Assembly: GCA_017962315.1 (NCBI GenBank)
Contig: JAGCVN010000142.1
Span: forward strand, 1 to 41,989
Origin: Kiritimatiellia bacterium
GTDB taxonomy: Bacteria; Verrucomicrobiota; Kiritimatiellia; RFP12; UBA1067
Direction: 5' to 3'
DNA length: 41,989 nt
A program made the translations under genes and the position numbers. Positions 34,424 through 41,910 of the stretch are shown piece by piece. The notes under the pieces are model-generated. The model was given only the letters and a program-made list of their open reading frames with translations, was not told the origin of the DNA and ran no database searches. Within the stretch, counting starts at the first letter, position 1; each line of letters begins with the position of its first letter.

Positions 34424-36958
34424 TCACCCCTCTCTTCCTTTGACCTCTACATGGTATCTTCCGGAGAGGTTGTCCGAGGTTGCCGTGACGCGCGCTACGC
34501 CGGCCGCGCCTTTCTTCACCTTGACCACAACCTGCGCCCAGCCGTTGAACGTCTTGCGCGAAGGACTGCGGAAAGGCGTGAAGTCCGTCTCGTCGCCGTT
34601 GTCTGTCGCAATGATCCCGCAGGGGCCTTCCACCGAAAACGCAACGGGAATTTTCGCGTCCGGCACCACAAGCCCCTCCGCATCGCGCACCGAGACGTTC
34701 ACGAATACAAAATCGTCGCCCGCCCCGCTTTCGACCTCCAGCGAGAGCTTCGCCGGCGCACCGGTCGTCTTCACCTGGTCCCGCGCCCACGCCTTGCCGT
34801 CCTTCCACACGATGACCTCCAGCGTGCCGGGTTCGTACTTCACGTCATCCCAGCGGAGACGGTACGCGCGGTCCCACACACCGGGTTGCTTGCGCTGCCT
34901 TCCGAGCGACTTGCCGTTCAGGAAGAGTTCCCCTTCGTCGCCGGAGGTGAACACATAGACCGGCGTGATCTTGCCCTCGCGCCCCTTCCAGTTCCAGTGC
35001 GGCAGGATGTGCGCCATCGGGAAATCCGGACGCCAGCGCGACTGGTAGAGCCAGAACGCATCCTTCTTGAACCCCGCCTGATCGAGGAATCCCGTGTTGC
35101 AGGTATGGATTGCCGCGCGCGTCTTGCCGAACTTCTTCACTTCGGCGAGCGCGTTCTTCTGTTCGGCGGGATCCGTAAAGTTCGGTTTCTTGCGCCACGA
35201 GTCGCACCAGAACGGTCCGCCGAGGTAGTCGATACCGGTCCAGATGAACTCGCCCATGCAGGTTCCCACCTTGTCCATCCAGTGCCACTGCGCGTCCGGC
35301 GGGCACGCCCAGCCCTGGTTCACCGCCTTCCAGCCCGTCGCCTCCCAGCAGTAGGAAGAGTTGTACATGTCATAGAACGGCGTCTTGCCCCACGCCTGTC
35401 GCACGGGGAAGTGGTATTCGCCGCGCGTCGAACTCATGCACGTCGTCTCAGACCCGAAGAAAGGCACGTTCGGATGCTTCGCCACGAGCGCGGGATACAT
35501 CCATGCGTAGTAGTTGCAACCCATGACGGGCAGGACGGCCGGAAATTCATTGACGTAGTTCTGGCGGTTGTTGTTGGCGTTGGTCGCCGGGCGCGTCGGA
35601 TCCTCGGACGCCACGATGTCCGCGAGCGAGCGGGCGCGGCGCTCGAACTCGTCGTGCGGGGCGATCTGTGGGAATCCTTCGGGAATCTCGTTCCCGACGG
35701 AATACAGGATGACGCAGGGATGGTTGCGGTCTGTGCATACCCAAGCGCGGACATCGCGTTCGTGCCAGACGTCGAAGAGGTTCGTGTAACCGTTCTTGCG
35801 CTTGCCCGCAACCCCCGTCTTGCGCCACTCGTCGAACACTTCGTCCTTGACGAGAATCCCCATCTCGTCGCAAAGCTCCAACAACCCTTCGTCCGGGGGA
35901 TTGTGCGACGAACGGACCGCGTTCACCCCCGCTTCTTTGAAGAGCGCGAGACGCCGCCGTTGCGCCGTTCGGTTCCACGCCGCGCCGAGGACGCCGAAAT
36001 CGTGATGCATCGAAACGCCGTTCAGAGGCACGGTACGTCCGTTCAGCTGGAAACGCCGCTTGTCGGGGTTGAACGCAATCGTCCGGATGCCGTAACGGTA
36101 CGTGTCGCCCTCGACGTCCACGGTGTAGAGATACGGATCGTCGATGTCCCAGAGGCGCGGATTCTCCACGAAGAAGGAACGGTCTTTCTTTCCGCTCTTC
36201 GACATCTCGTAGCGGACGCGCACCCTGGCGCGTTCCGCCGTCACCTCCGGCGTCGTGATGTACACGCTGCCGGGAACGACGTAGTCTTCAGGCAGGACGA
36301 GCAGGCGGCACTCGCGGAACAACCCTCCTCCGGTGTACCAACGCGACGAATCCTTCACGTTGTGGCAGCGGATGGCGAGCGTGTTCCCTCCGCCGGGGTT
36401 GAGATGCTTCGTCAGATCGACGCGCCAGCGTGTATACCCGTAGGGCCAGCCGCCGAGAAACGTCCCGTTGAGGTAGAGCATGGCGTAACTCATCGCGCCG
36501 TCGCACTCGAAGAAGACACGGCCGTTGGGGGGGATCGGGACAATCGACGGCAGACCGCCGACATCCGGGCATCCAACCTTCAACGCTCCACGTTCCACGT
36601 TCAACCGGATCCGGTACCATCCCACCCCTGTCACGTCGAGAAAGCCGTCGCCGTACGGACGGCTGGGATCGAGCGGCTTTTCGACGCCCCAGTCGTGCGG
36701 AACGCGCACCTCGCGCCACGAGGCGTCGTCAAAATCCGGCGCGGCCCATCCGAACGCGGGTGCGCCCGACGCATCGCCTTTGTCGGCACGGTCGAGGATG
36801 CCGCTCATCACGCGGATCGTGAGATTCGTCCCCGCCGCCGGATCGTCGGCCTTGACGAACCGCCAGCCCTCCCGCAGCGGCACCTTCACCGTGACACCTG
36901 CCGCAACCACGGCACAGCATACCGCCGCGCCGGCGATCCACATTCGTTTCACGTCCAT
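34424..36958 (-). CDS. Exported GH2 beta-galactosidase-type glycosidase
   Basis: Secreted glycoside hydrolase family 2 enzyme of 844 residues; signal peptide about 1-20 (AAVCCAVVAAG). The order is a sugar-binding jelly roll (about 25-220), a very short immunoglobulin-like domain, and a TIM barrel (about 285-590). It carries GVSMHHDFGVLGAAW, the acid/base Glu424 in SVGNEIPEG and the nucleophile Glu504 in FFGSETT. C-terminal beta-domains follow (DUF4982-like HWNWKGREGKITPVYVFTSGDEGELFLNGK, then an invasin/Ig-like end). The immunoglobulin-like domain between VRVRYEMS and FFVENPRLWDIDDPYLYT lacks about 50 residues compared with relatives. ATG 36958 follows AAGAAGGAAAG. It lies 31 bases after argH and 2 bases before trkA on the same strand. 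Confidence 0.9.
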   Translation of the reverse strand: MDVKRMWIAGAAVCCAVVAAGVTVKVPLREGWRFVKADDPAAGTNLTIRVMSGILDRADKGDASGAPAFGWAAPDFDDASWREVRVPHDWGVEKPLDPSRPYGDGFLDVTGVGWYRIRLNVERGALKVGCPDVGGLPSIVPIPPNGRVFFECDGAMSYAMLYLNGTFLGGWPYGYTRWRVDLTKHLNPGGGNTLAIRCHNVKDSSRWYTGGGLFRECRLLVLPEDYVVPGSVYITTPEVTAERARVRVRYEMSKSGKKDRSFFVENPRLWDIDDPYLYTVDVEGDTYRYGIRTIAFNPDKRRFQLNGRTVPLNGVSMHHDFGVLGAAWNRTAQRRRLALFKEAGVNAVRSSHNPPDEGLLELCDEMGILVKDEVFDEWRKTGVAGKRKNGYTNLFDVWHERDVRAWVCTDRNHPCVILYSVGNEIPEGFPQIAPHDEFERRARSLADIVASEDPTRPATNANNNRQNYVNEFPAVLPVMGCNYYAWMYPALVAKHPNVPFFGSETTCMSSTRGEYHFPVRQAWGKTPFYDMYNSSYCWEATGWKAVNQGWACPPDAQWHWMDKVGTCMGEFIWTGIDYLGGPFWCDSWRKKPNFTDPAEQKNALAEVKKFGKTRAAIHTCNTGFLDQAGFKKDAFWLYQSRWRPDFPMAHILPHWNWKGREGKITPVYVFTSGDEGELFLNGKSLGRQRKQPGVWDRAYRLRWDDVKYEPGTLEVIVWKDGKAWARDQVKTTGAPAKLSLEVESGAGDDFVFVNVSVRDAEGLVVPDAKIPVAFSVEGPCGIIATDNGDETDFTPFRSPSRKTFNGWAQVVVKVKKGAAGVARVTATSDNLSGRYHVEVKGREG

Positions 36959-36989
36959 CGTCTTTCCTTCTTTCTGGAGTCGGACAACC

Positions 36990-38378
36990 TCAGGCAAGCG
37001 GGAATTTCGTGCCGAGGAGTTTGGAGAACGCCCGGTAGGCGCCGTTCCTGCGTTCGGAAACCCAACCCCGGACGGCATGGATCTTTTCGCGGTAGAAGTC
37101 GAAATCCAACCCGTTAGTGTCGCCCCACGAGGTTTTCGCGGCGACGGCGGCATCCGGATCGGCGGCTTCGAGATCTTCAAGGTGGGAACGGATCTGCTGG
37201 TAGGCGTCCCGGAACGGCATACCGCCGGCGACCAGTTCCAGCGCGCGGTCGGTCGCGAAGACGCCGGGAATGAAACCGGCGCGGAGACGGTCGCGGTTGA
37301 CAGTCACGGCGGCGACAAGCAGGGCGAGAATGCGGAGGGAGGCGCGGGTCGTCTCCAGCCCCTCCATGTACAACCCCTTGGTGTCTTGCAGATCGCGGTT
37401 GTAACCGCCCGGCATGGCGGTGAGGATGCCGGTGACGGCGTTGGCGCAGTTCTGGACGCGGGCGGCCTTGGCGCGGATCAGCTCCAGGACGTCGGGGTTG
37501 TACTTCTGCGGCATAATGCTGCTGCCGGTACACATTTCGCGGGGAAGGGTGAAATAGCCGAACTCCGGCATCGAGAAGAGGATCAAGTCCTGCGCGAGGC
37601 GGGAGAGGCTGACCATGATCTGGGCACAGGCCGCGAGCGCGGCGGCCTCGTCCTTGCCGCGCGCGCAGCTCGCGTAGAACACGTTGTGGAGGGGCCGCGC
37701 AAAGCCGAGCAGACGTGCCGTCAACATCCGGTCGAGCGGCAGGGGGACGCCGTAGCCGGCGGCGGAACCGAGCGGACAGAGGTCGTTGACGACGTAGGCG
37801 GCCTCCACGGCGGGGAGGTCGTCCAGCAACATCTCCGCATACCCGCTCGCCCACATCCCGACCGTCGAAGGCATGGCGGGCTGGAGATGGGTGCGCCCGA
37901 CCATCGGGACGGCGACATGGCGGCGGGCAAACTTCACAAGGGCCTCGGCGAGCGCGGCGACCTCGCCGGTCAGGCCGAGAAGCTCTTCCCTGAGGTGAAG
38001 GCGGATATCGACGGCGACCTGGTCGTTCCGGCTGCGCCCCGTGTGGATCTTGCGCCCGAGGTCGCCCAATCGTTCGGTCAGGCGGCGTTCGATGGCGAGG
38101 TGGACATCCTGGTCGGCCTCGGTGATTTCAAACGAGCCGGCCTCCGCGTCCCTGATGATCTGGATGAGTTCCGCAATGACGGCATCGCGTTCCGCCTTGG
38201 TGATCACGGCGGGTTTCACCTTCAATGCGGCGAGGGTCGTCGCGTGTGCGGCAGACCCGAGGCAATCCCAGACAATCAATTTCCGGTCCAGTACCGGATC
38301 GTCGCCCACGGTGAACCGCAACACGTCGGGATTGATTTTGCCGATCAATGTCTTCTTGTCTTTCGCCTGTTCCTTCAT
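36990..38378 (-). CDS. argH: Argininosuccinate lyase
   Basis: Cleaves argininosuccinate to arginine and fumarate, the last step of arginine synthesis, as a cytosolic homotetramer. The 462-residue length is standard. Landmarks are HTGRSRNDQVAVDIRLHLRE, VGRTHLQPAMPSTVGMWASG with the catalytic His, and the fumarase-superfamily signature GSSIMPQKYN holding the catalytic Ser. LQDTKGLYMEGLE follows. ATG 38378 has a strong Shine-Dalgarno (GGAGGAAGC) and gives the family N-terminus (KINPDVLRFTVGDDPVLDRKLIVWDCLGSAAHA). It appears to head a minus-strand run argH, GH2, trkA, trkH. argC at 15390 belongs to the same pathway but is elsewhere. Confidence 0.96.
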   Translation of the reverse strand: MKEQAKDKKTLIGKINPDVLRFTVGDDPVLDRKLIVWDCLGSAAHATTLAALKVKPAVITKAERDAVIAELIQIIRDAEAGSFEITEADQDVHLAIERRLTERLGDLGRKIHTGRSRNDQVAVDIRLHLREELLGLTGEVAALAEALVKFARRHVAVPMVGRTHLQPAMPSTVGMWASGYAEMLLDDLPAVEAAYVVNDLCPLGSAAGYGVPLPLDRMLTARLLGFARPLHNVFYASCARGKDEAAALAACAQIMVSLSRLAQDLILFSMPEFGYFTLPREMCTGSSIMPQKYNPDVLELIRAKAARVQNCANAVTGILTAMPGGYNRDLQDTKGLYMEGLETTRASLRILALLVAAVTVNRDRLRAGFIPGVFATDRALELVAGGMPFRDAYQQIRSHLEDLEAADPDAAVAAKTSWGDTNGLDFDFYREKIHAVRGWVSERRNGAYRAFSKLLGTKFPLA

Positions 38379-38418
38379 GCTTCCTCCGGAGAAATCGCGT
38401 TCTTGTAAAACAAGGAGG

Positions 38419-38424
38419 ACTATA
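38419..38424 (-). promoter_or_regulatory. -10 box candidate for argH
   Basis: Minus-strand TATAGT, about 40 bases upstream of the argH start codon. The region 17 bases further upstream is pyrimidine-rich and has no good -35 box. A small hairpin (CTTGT/ACAAG) lies in the predicted leader. Confidence 0.4.
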
Positions 38425-38550
38425 CTACCACACGGTGGAAGAAAAGGAAAAACCAAAAATGAAGGTGGTTTGAACGGGAACCCCGTTGCGGCGGGCCGGG
38501 GAAAACCCACCCCTCGCCGGAAGGATGGGCGCGTACCTACAGCAAGATGG

Positions 38551-39792
38551 TTATTCGATCGCCAGCGGGACGCTCCCTTTGCCTTTCAGCACGGCGGTGC
38601 CGTAGCCGACGCCGTCCGTGACCGCGCCGTTCACCGTGAACTTCGTCTTCGCGAGCTTGCCGCCCTTGACGGCATACACCGTGAACGAGCCTTTGAACAG
38701 CCCCGTCTTCGCGGTGTACGCCAGCTTCAGCCCGGAGACGTTCGCCCCGGCGATGGACACCGCGCCGCCCTTGTAGGCGACCTTCGCCGCCTTGCCCGCG
38801 TCCCACTTCGCGCCCTTCACCGTCAGCGGGATCTCGAACGGCGTCTGCCCGATCGTCCCCGGCACGAGGACGGTGAGCTTCGCCCCGTCCAGCGCAACCG
38901 TCCGGACGCCGGCGGCGAGGCTTCCCTTCGCGCCGGACGCGGCCACCGCCCAGTCCATCGTGAAGGCGGGTTTCACCGTGTTCTTCCACGGCGTGAGCGC
39001 GGTCACGCCGAGCAGTTCGCGCGTGTTCTTGTCGAACCACGCCACGAACCCGAACTTGCTCTTCTTCGCGTAGGCCACGGGGACGCAGCAGTAGGCGTCG
39101 CCTACGGTCATCTGCGCGGTGGCCGTCACCTTCGTGCCGTCCGCCAGGACGCCGGAGACCTTCGCCTTGCCCTTCGCCGCCAGCGCGATGGCGAGCGTCG
39201 AGTAACCGCCCTGCGCGTAGCCGTCGGGATTCTCCGGTGCCAGCGCGACCGCGTAGCTCTTGCCGGCGAATTTGGCCAGCACGGAAAGCGAGGCGGCGTT
39301 CTTCGCCTTCACCGCGTCCGCGCCGCCGTCCAGCGTCCCGGCCTTCGCGACCGTCCCGCCGACGGCATCCGCGCCGAACGTCAACCCGGCGAGGCCGCCG
39401 CTGCCCGCGCCCGTGGCGAGATCCACGTTCCCGTTGATCTTCGTCTTTTTGCCCGTGGCGAGCGAGGTGAAGGTCAGCGTCGCGGCGGCGGAACTCGCGC
39501 CTTTCTTCGGCTTCTTCACCGCCAGCGAGAACGTCCCGGCGATCAACCCGTCTTCGTCCAGCGCATACCCGTTGAACGTCCCGCCCTTGTACGCGGCCGG
39601 CAGCCCGCCGTACTGCGGCACGTCGTGCAACGTGTAGACGGGGGCGACGGGAGTATCCGGATTGCCCGGTTCGCCGCCGTTGTTCGTGGTATCGACGAAG
39701 AACCACGCCGAAGTGCCGGTCGCGGCCTCCGCCGTGATTGCGCAAGCGGCAAGCATGGCCGCCACGAGGATTTTGGTTATTGCCTTTTTCAT
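38551..39792 (-). CDS. Secreted repeat-domain protein of unknown function
   Basis: Exported protein of 413 residues with a signal peptide cleaved after AEA (about residue 23), then an Ala/Gly/Lys/Val-rich beta-type sequence with no catalytic motif I recognise. It seems to consist of related units of about 100-130 residues: one near 60-140 (FNGYALDEDGLIAGTFSLAVK), one near 155-290, and one near 300-413. The last contains GLKLAYTAKTGLFKGSFTVYAVKGGKLAKTKFTVNG in pieces and ends GVGYGTAVLKGKGSVPLAIE. Similar endings occur in large secreted proteins of Lentisphaerae/Kiritimatiellae-type genomes from memory, which I cannot check. Role as a surface or matrix protein is inference. Shine-Dalgarno AAAGGAA precedes ATG 39792. 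Confidence 0.78.
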   Translation of the reverse strand: MKKAITKILVAAMLAACAITAEAATGTSAWFFVDTTNNGGEPGNPDTPVAPVYTLHDVPQYGGLPAAYKGGTFNGYALDEDGLIAGTFSLAVKKPKKGASSAAATLTFTSLATGKKTKINGNVDLATGAGSGGLAGLTFGADAVGGTVAKAGTLDGGADAVKAKNAASLSVLAKFAGKSYAVALAPENPDGYAQGGYSTLAIALAAKGKAKVSGVLADGTKVTATAQMTVGDAYCCVPVAYAKKSKFGFVAWFDKNTRELLGVTALTPWKNTVKPAFTMDWAVAASGAKGSLAAGVRTVALDGAKLTVLVPGTIGQTPFEIPLTVKGAKWDAGKAAKVAYKGGAVSIAGANVSGLKLAYTAKTGLFKGSFTVYAVKGGKLAKTKFTVNGAVTDGVGYGTAVLKGKGSVPLAIE

Positions 39793-39823
39793 CTTTCGGT
39801 TCCTTTCAAATCAGCTGGTGGTT

Positions 39824-39915
39824 GGGGACGGTGGGGACGATGGGGACTTTGGGGACCTTGGGGACTTTGGGGAGTCCCCACCGTCTCCAAAGTCCCCAAG
39901 GTCTCCATTGTCCCC
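39824..39915. repeat. Inverted 9-bp minisatellite array, left copy
   Basis: Six direct 9-base units of the form GGGGACnnT start at 39824, 39833, 39842, 39851, 39860 and 39869. They then switch at the palindrome GGGGAGTCCCC (39869-39879) to five reverse-complement units (GTCYCCnnn at 39874, 39883, 39892, 39901, 39910). The phase is exactly nine throughout. The whole can fold into one long imperfect hairpin. It lies just beyond the 3' end of the four-helix-bundle gene. Confidence 0.92.
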
Positions 39916-39940
39916 TCTCCCTCTTCCTCTTCGTCGCTCT

Positions 39941-40618
39941 TCATGCCCAGCCCTTTCTCTTCTTGATTCCTGCGGCCATTCTGCGCAGTTCGTCCGCCAT
40001 CTCGCGGTAGCGCACGGTCAGGTCGTCAAGCGATTGCGCACCGGCAAGTCGCGAATACGCCGCCTTGCCCCAGTCTTCAGCGCGGGCTTCGCTGCGCGCG
40101 GCATACATCCGCTCCCTTATGCCGCCGTGCTTCCTGAAATCATCTTCCAGCTGCGCAATCTGCTTCGCCAGCAGATACGTGCATTGCCGGATGAGCGAAA
40201 CCATCAGGTTGGCAGCAACTTCGTCGCTCTTCTTCTCGAGATGCGGCGCGAAGGCCTCCCAAGTCCCCACGCGCCCCAAACGCCGCGCCGCAAGCCCCTT
40301 CTCGGAATCCTTTGGCCATTCGGGCAAATGGCGGGTCTTGAGGTAGTCGAGATAGTCTTCAAGAAGCTCCTCAAGGCTCGCTTTCGCGACATTGGTCAGC
40401 TTCAGCTCCGTCTCCTTGCTTGTCGCCGACGCCTCGCTGCCTTCGATGATGTTCTGCTTGCCGCTCCGCGCGGCCTGCACCATCTGGTCGATGGTGCGGT
40501 CGCCGCGCTCAAGGAAACGCCTCACGAACACAGCAGTGCCTTGGTAAATGACATCGCTCTTCTGGTATGTCAGCAGCCGCTTGTAGCCGCCATGCGGCAA
40601 TATGATCTGGGTGGCCAT
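39941..40618 (-). CDS. Four-helix-bundle (S23/Avd-like) protein with suffix domain
   Basis: Cytosolic protein of 225 residues. Residues about 25-120 match the four-helix-bundle family that includes 23S rRNA intervening-sequence proteins and the DGR accessory protein Avd: FVRRFLERGDRTIDQMVQAA, then RSGKQNIIEGSEASATSKE and KASLEELLEDYLDYLK. The rest (about 120-225: LPEWPKDSEKGLAARRLG, then EVAANLMVSLIRQCTYLLAKQI) is the suffix-type extension known in some members. The N-terminus ATQIILPHGGYKRLLTYQKS is typical of that subgroup. Start ATG 40618 follows AGAAAGGCGG at seven bases. The gene is bracketed on both sides by 9-bp minisatellite arrays and lies 3' of a C-type-lectin-like gene. A nucleic-acid-binding role is inferred from Avd, not shown. 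Confidence 0.85.
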   Translation of the reverse strand: MATQIILPHGGYKRLLTYQKSDVIYQGTAVFVRRFLERGDRTIDQMVQAARSGKQNIIEGSEASATSKETELKLTNVAKASLEELLEDYLDYLKTRHLPEWPKDSEKGLAARRLGRVGTWEAFAPHLEKKSDEVAANLMVSLIRQCTYLLAKQIAQLEDDFRKHGGIRERMYAARSEARAEDWGKAAYSRLAGAQSLDDLTVRYREMADELRRMAAGIKKRKGWA

Positions 40619-40645
40619 CAGCAAACCGCCTTTCTGCCAAAGGCT

Positions 40646-40739
40646 GGGGACTTTGGCGACAATGGCGCGTCCCCAAAGTCCCCATTGTCTCCATTGTCTC
40701 CAAAGTCCCCAAGGTCTCCAAAGCCCCCACCCAGTCGCC
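40646..40739. repeat. Inverted 9-bp minisatellite array, right copy
   Basis: Three direct units (GGGGAC 40646, GGCGAC 40655, GGCGCG 40664) switch to reverse-complement units starting at 40669, 40678, 40687, 40696, 40705, 40714 and 40723 (GTCCCC, GTCTCC or GCCCCC plus three bases). A last GTCGCC at 40734 is two bases out of phase. Unit and architecture are the same as the array at 39824-39915. It ends 28 bases upstream of the four-helix-bundle start codon. Confidence 0.9.
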
Positions 40740-40770
40740 AAAGCCTTTTCACAGCCTGCCTCCCTCGAAA

Positions 40771-40794
40771 GAATTAAAGAATTGAAGAATTGGA
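40771..40794. repeat. Three 8-bp tandem repeats
   Basis: GAATTAAA, GAATTGAA and GAATTGGA follow each other without gap. This AT-rich tract sits between the minisatellite and the stop of the C-type-lectin-like gene, next to the self-complementary GCGCTCACTTCGTTCGC (40797-40813). Confidence 0.75.
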
Positions 40795-40811
40795 TGCGCT
40801 CACTTCGTTCG

Positions 40812-41759
40812 CTATTGGGCAAACCCTTGGACAGGGCGAACAGACTGGCCGAAGCTGCGGCCGCTGCTGCCCGTGCTGTGGTAGCTCGAATCGAAGTACA
40901 ACCCGTAGGCGTCGTAGTCGACCGAGTACGGGACGGACGACCAGTAGTCGCCGAACGAACCGGAAAAGCTGAGCGAAGTCCCGTCGCCGCGCCCGGCGCA
41001 GGGGAGGAAAATGCTGTTGGAAGCGTAGGCACCCCTGCCACGAACGACATATCCATTCACGCCGTTCACCGAAGTCCACGCCCAGTCACATTTGTTGTAG
41101 CAAAGATCGTACAGTTCCTGGTACGTCGGCATTCGCCATGCTCCGCCCCACTGCACGTGCGCCGCGTCATGTGACGGAGCCAAGACGTATGTGCCGTTCT
41201 GCGATACAATCCAGCCCTCGCTTTGCAGCGTGGCGATACTTTTGTTGTATGTCGGCGTATTGCCCGAACCGAAGCTGAACCCGAACGTCGTCCCAGACGG
41301 GCGGTATCCCACGGTATCACCCCACCAGAAGTAGAGACCGTAATCCTCGGGCGAGGATGCGCCGACGTTCCTGTCCGCCCAGTACGGGCCTCCCTCCCAG
41401 AGCTGGACGCCGCCATGCTTGTCGTCCTTTTTCGTGGCCGTCACGATGGCTCTCACGTCGCCTTTCTTGCCCGGCCAGTCGGCGCCGGCGTTCCAGAGGA
41501 TGTGGCGGTTCCTACCGGGCGCGATGCCCTCGCCCACGTCGCCCGAAAAGGTGGCGGCGGTCACCTCGTTCGTCCGGCCCTCAAGCTGGACCGCCACGGT
41601 GTACGTGCCGCCGTCCGTCGCCTCGATGTCGTAGTAGATGTCGACGAGGTTCGACTTCTCGCGCTGCATCCCGCGCACGTTCGTCACGTTTTCGGCAAGC
41701 CCCGTCCACGCGACGGCCGCGACCGTCGCCAACACCGCCAGCATCCGTTTCATGCCCAT
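40812..41759 (-). CDS. Secreted C-type-lectin/FISUMP-like protein, candidate DGR target
   Basis: Exported protein of 315 residues. Signal peptide about 1-22 (ends GLA-ENV); a beta-sandwich-like N-domain (about 25-115: LVDIYYDIEATDGGTYTVAV) is followed by a formylglycine-enzyme/C-type-lectin-like or FISUMP (Fibrobacter succinogenes major paralogous)-type domain. Landmarks are YWADRNVGASSPEDYGLYFWWG, WRMPTYQELYDLC, NSIFLPCAGRGDGTSL and the end GQSVRPVQGFAQ. The stretch between GTSLS and GQSVRP (roughly residues 262-304) is dominated by Ser, Tyr, Asp, Gly, Phe, His, with mostly NNC codons. This is what adenine-directed mutagenesis of AAC codons leaves in DGR target proteins, although NNC is also favoured in this GC-rich genome. 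Start ATG 41759 follows AAAGGAG. Confidence 0.82.
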   Translation of the reverse strand: MGMKRMLAVLATVAAVAWTGLAENVTNVRGMQREKSNLVDIYYDIEATDGGTYTVAVQLEGRTNEVTAATFSGDVGEGIAPGRNRHILWNAGADWPGKKGDVRAIVTATKKDDKHGGVQLWEGGPYWADRNVGASSPEDYGLYFWWGDTVGYRPSGTTFGFSFGSGNTPTYNKSIATLQSEGWIVSQNGTYVLAPSHDAAHVQWGGAWRMPTYQELYDLCYNKCDWAWTSVNGVNGYVVRGRGAYASNSIFLPCAGRGDGTSLSFSGSFGDYWSSVPYSVDYDAYGLYFDSSYHSTGSSGRSFGQSVRPVQGFAQ

Positions 41760-41815
41760 CGTTTTCTCCTTTCGGTTTCGCCCTGAACCAACTTCTCTCC
41801 ATCGGAACAGGGATG

Positions 41816-41844
41816 ACGATAGCAAAAAATGGGAGACACGGCAA
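41816..41844 (-). promoter_or_regulatory. Promoter of the C-type-lectin-like gene
   Basis: Minus strand: TTGCCG (41844-41839), a 17-base spacer and TATCGT (41821-41816). The leader is about 50 bases and carries AAAGGAG before ATG 41759. An inverted repeat GACACGG (41835-41841)/CCGTGTC (41858-41864) overlaps the -35 box and could be an operator. Confidence 0.55.
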
Positions 41845-41873
41845 GACGGAATTTTGTCCGTGTCGGGGTGAAA

Positions 41874-41910
41874 TCAAAACAGGACTTGTTGTAGTTGTCA
41901 AAACAGGACT
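41874..41910. repeat. 13-bp direct repeat upstream of the C-type-lectin-like gene
   Basis: TCAAAACAGGACT occurs at 41874-41886 and 41898-41910, 24 bases apart start to start. It may be a pair of regulator-binding sites or the edge of an element that continues beyond the window. The remaining bases to 41989 show no gene. Confidence 0.75.

Noticed and set aside
33087..34808. Longer trkA start at 34808
   Set aside because: It would add about 129 residues lacking any domain, antisense-like in composition and overlapping the GH2 gene; ATG 34421 starts directly at the Rossmann motif with a good Shine-Dalgarno.
34451..37117. Very long open frame (888 codons) opposite the GH2 gene, and similar long frames opposite the M16C peptidase (16039-18108), rpoD (10683-12653) and the region 38041-39966
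   Set aside because: Antisense shadows caused by high GC and the codon pattern of the real genes; translations are Arg/Val/His-rich without domains, and the opposite strand carries recognised proteins with catalytic motifs.
36958..37180. Longer GH2 start at 37180
   Set aside because: It overlaps the end of argH and hides the signal peptide; ATG 36958 has a strong Shine-Dalgarno.
39824..40739. Minisatellite arrays as a CRISPR array
   Set aside because: The period is 9 bases with no spacers between repeats.
38551..40811. DGR template repeat or reverse transcriptase near the lectin-like gene
   Set aside because: I read both strands from 40811 down to 38551 and found no sequence matching the lectin tail and no reverse transcriptase motif; the spacer holds only the minisatellites, the four-helix-bundle gene and the repeat-domain protein.
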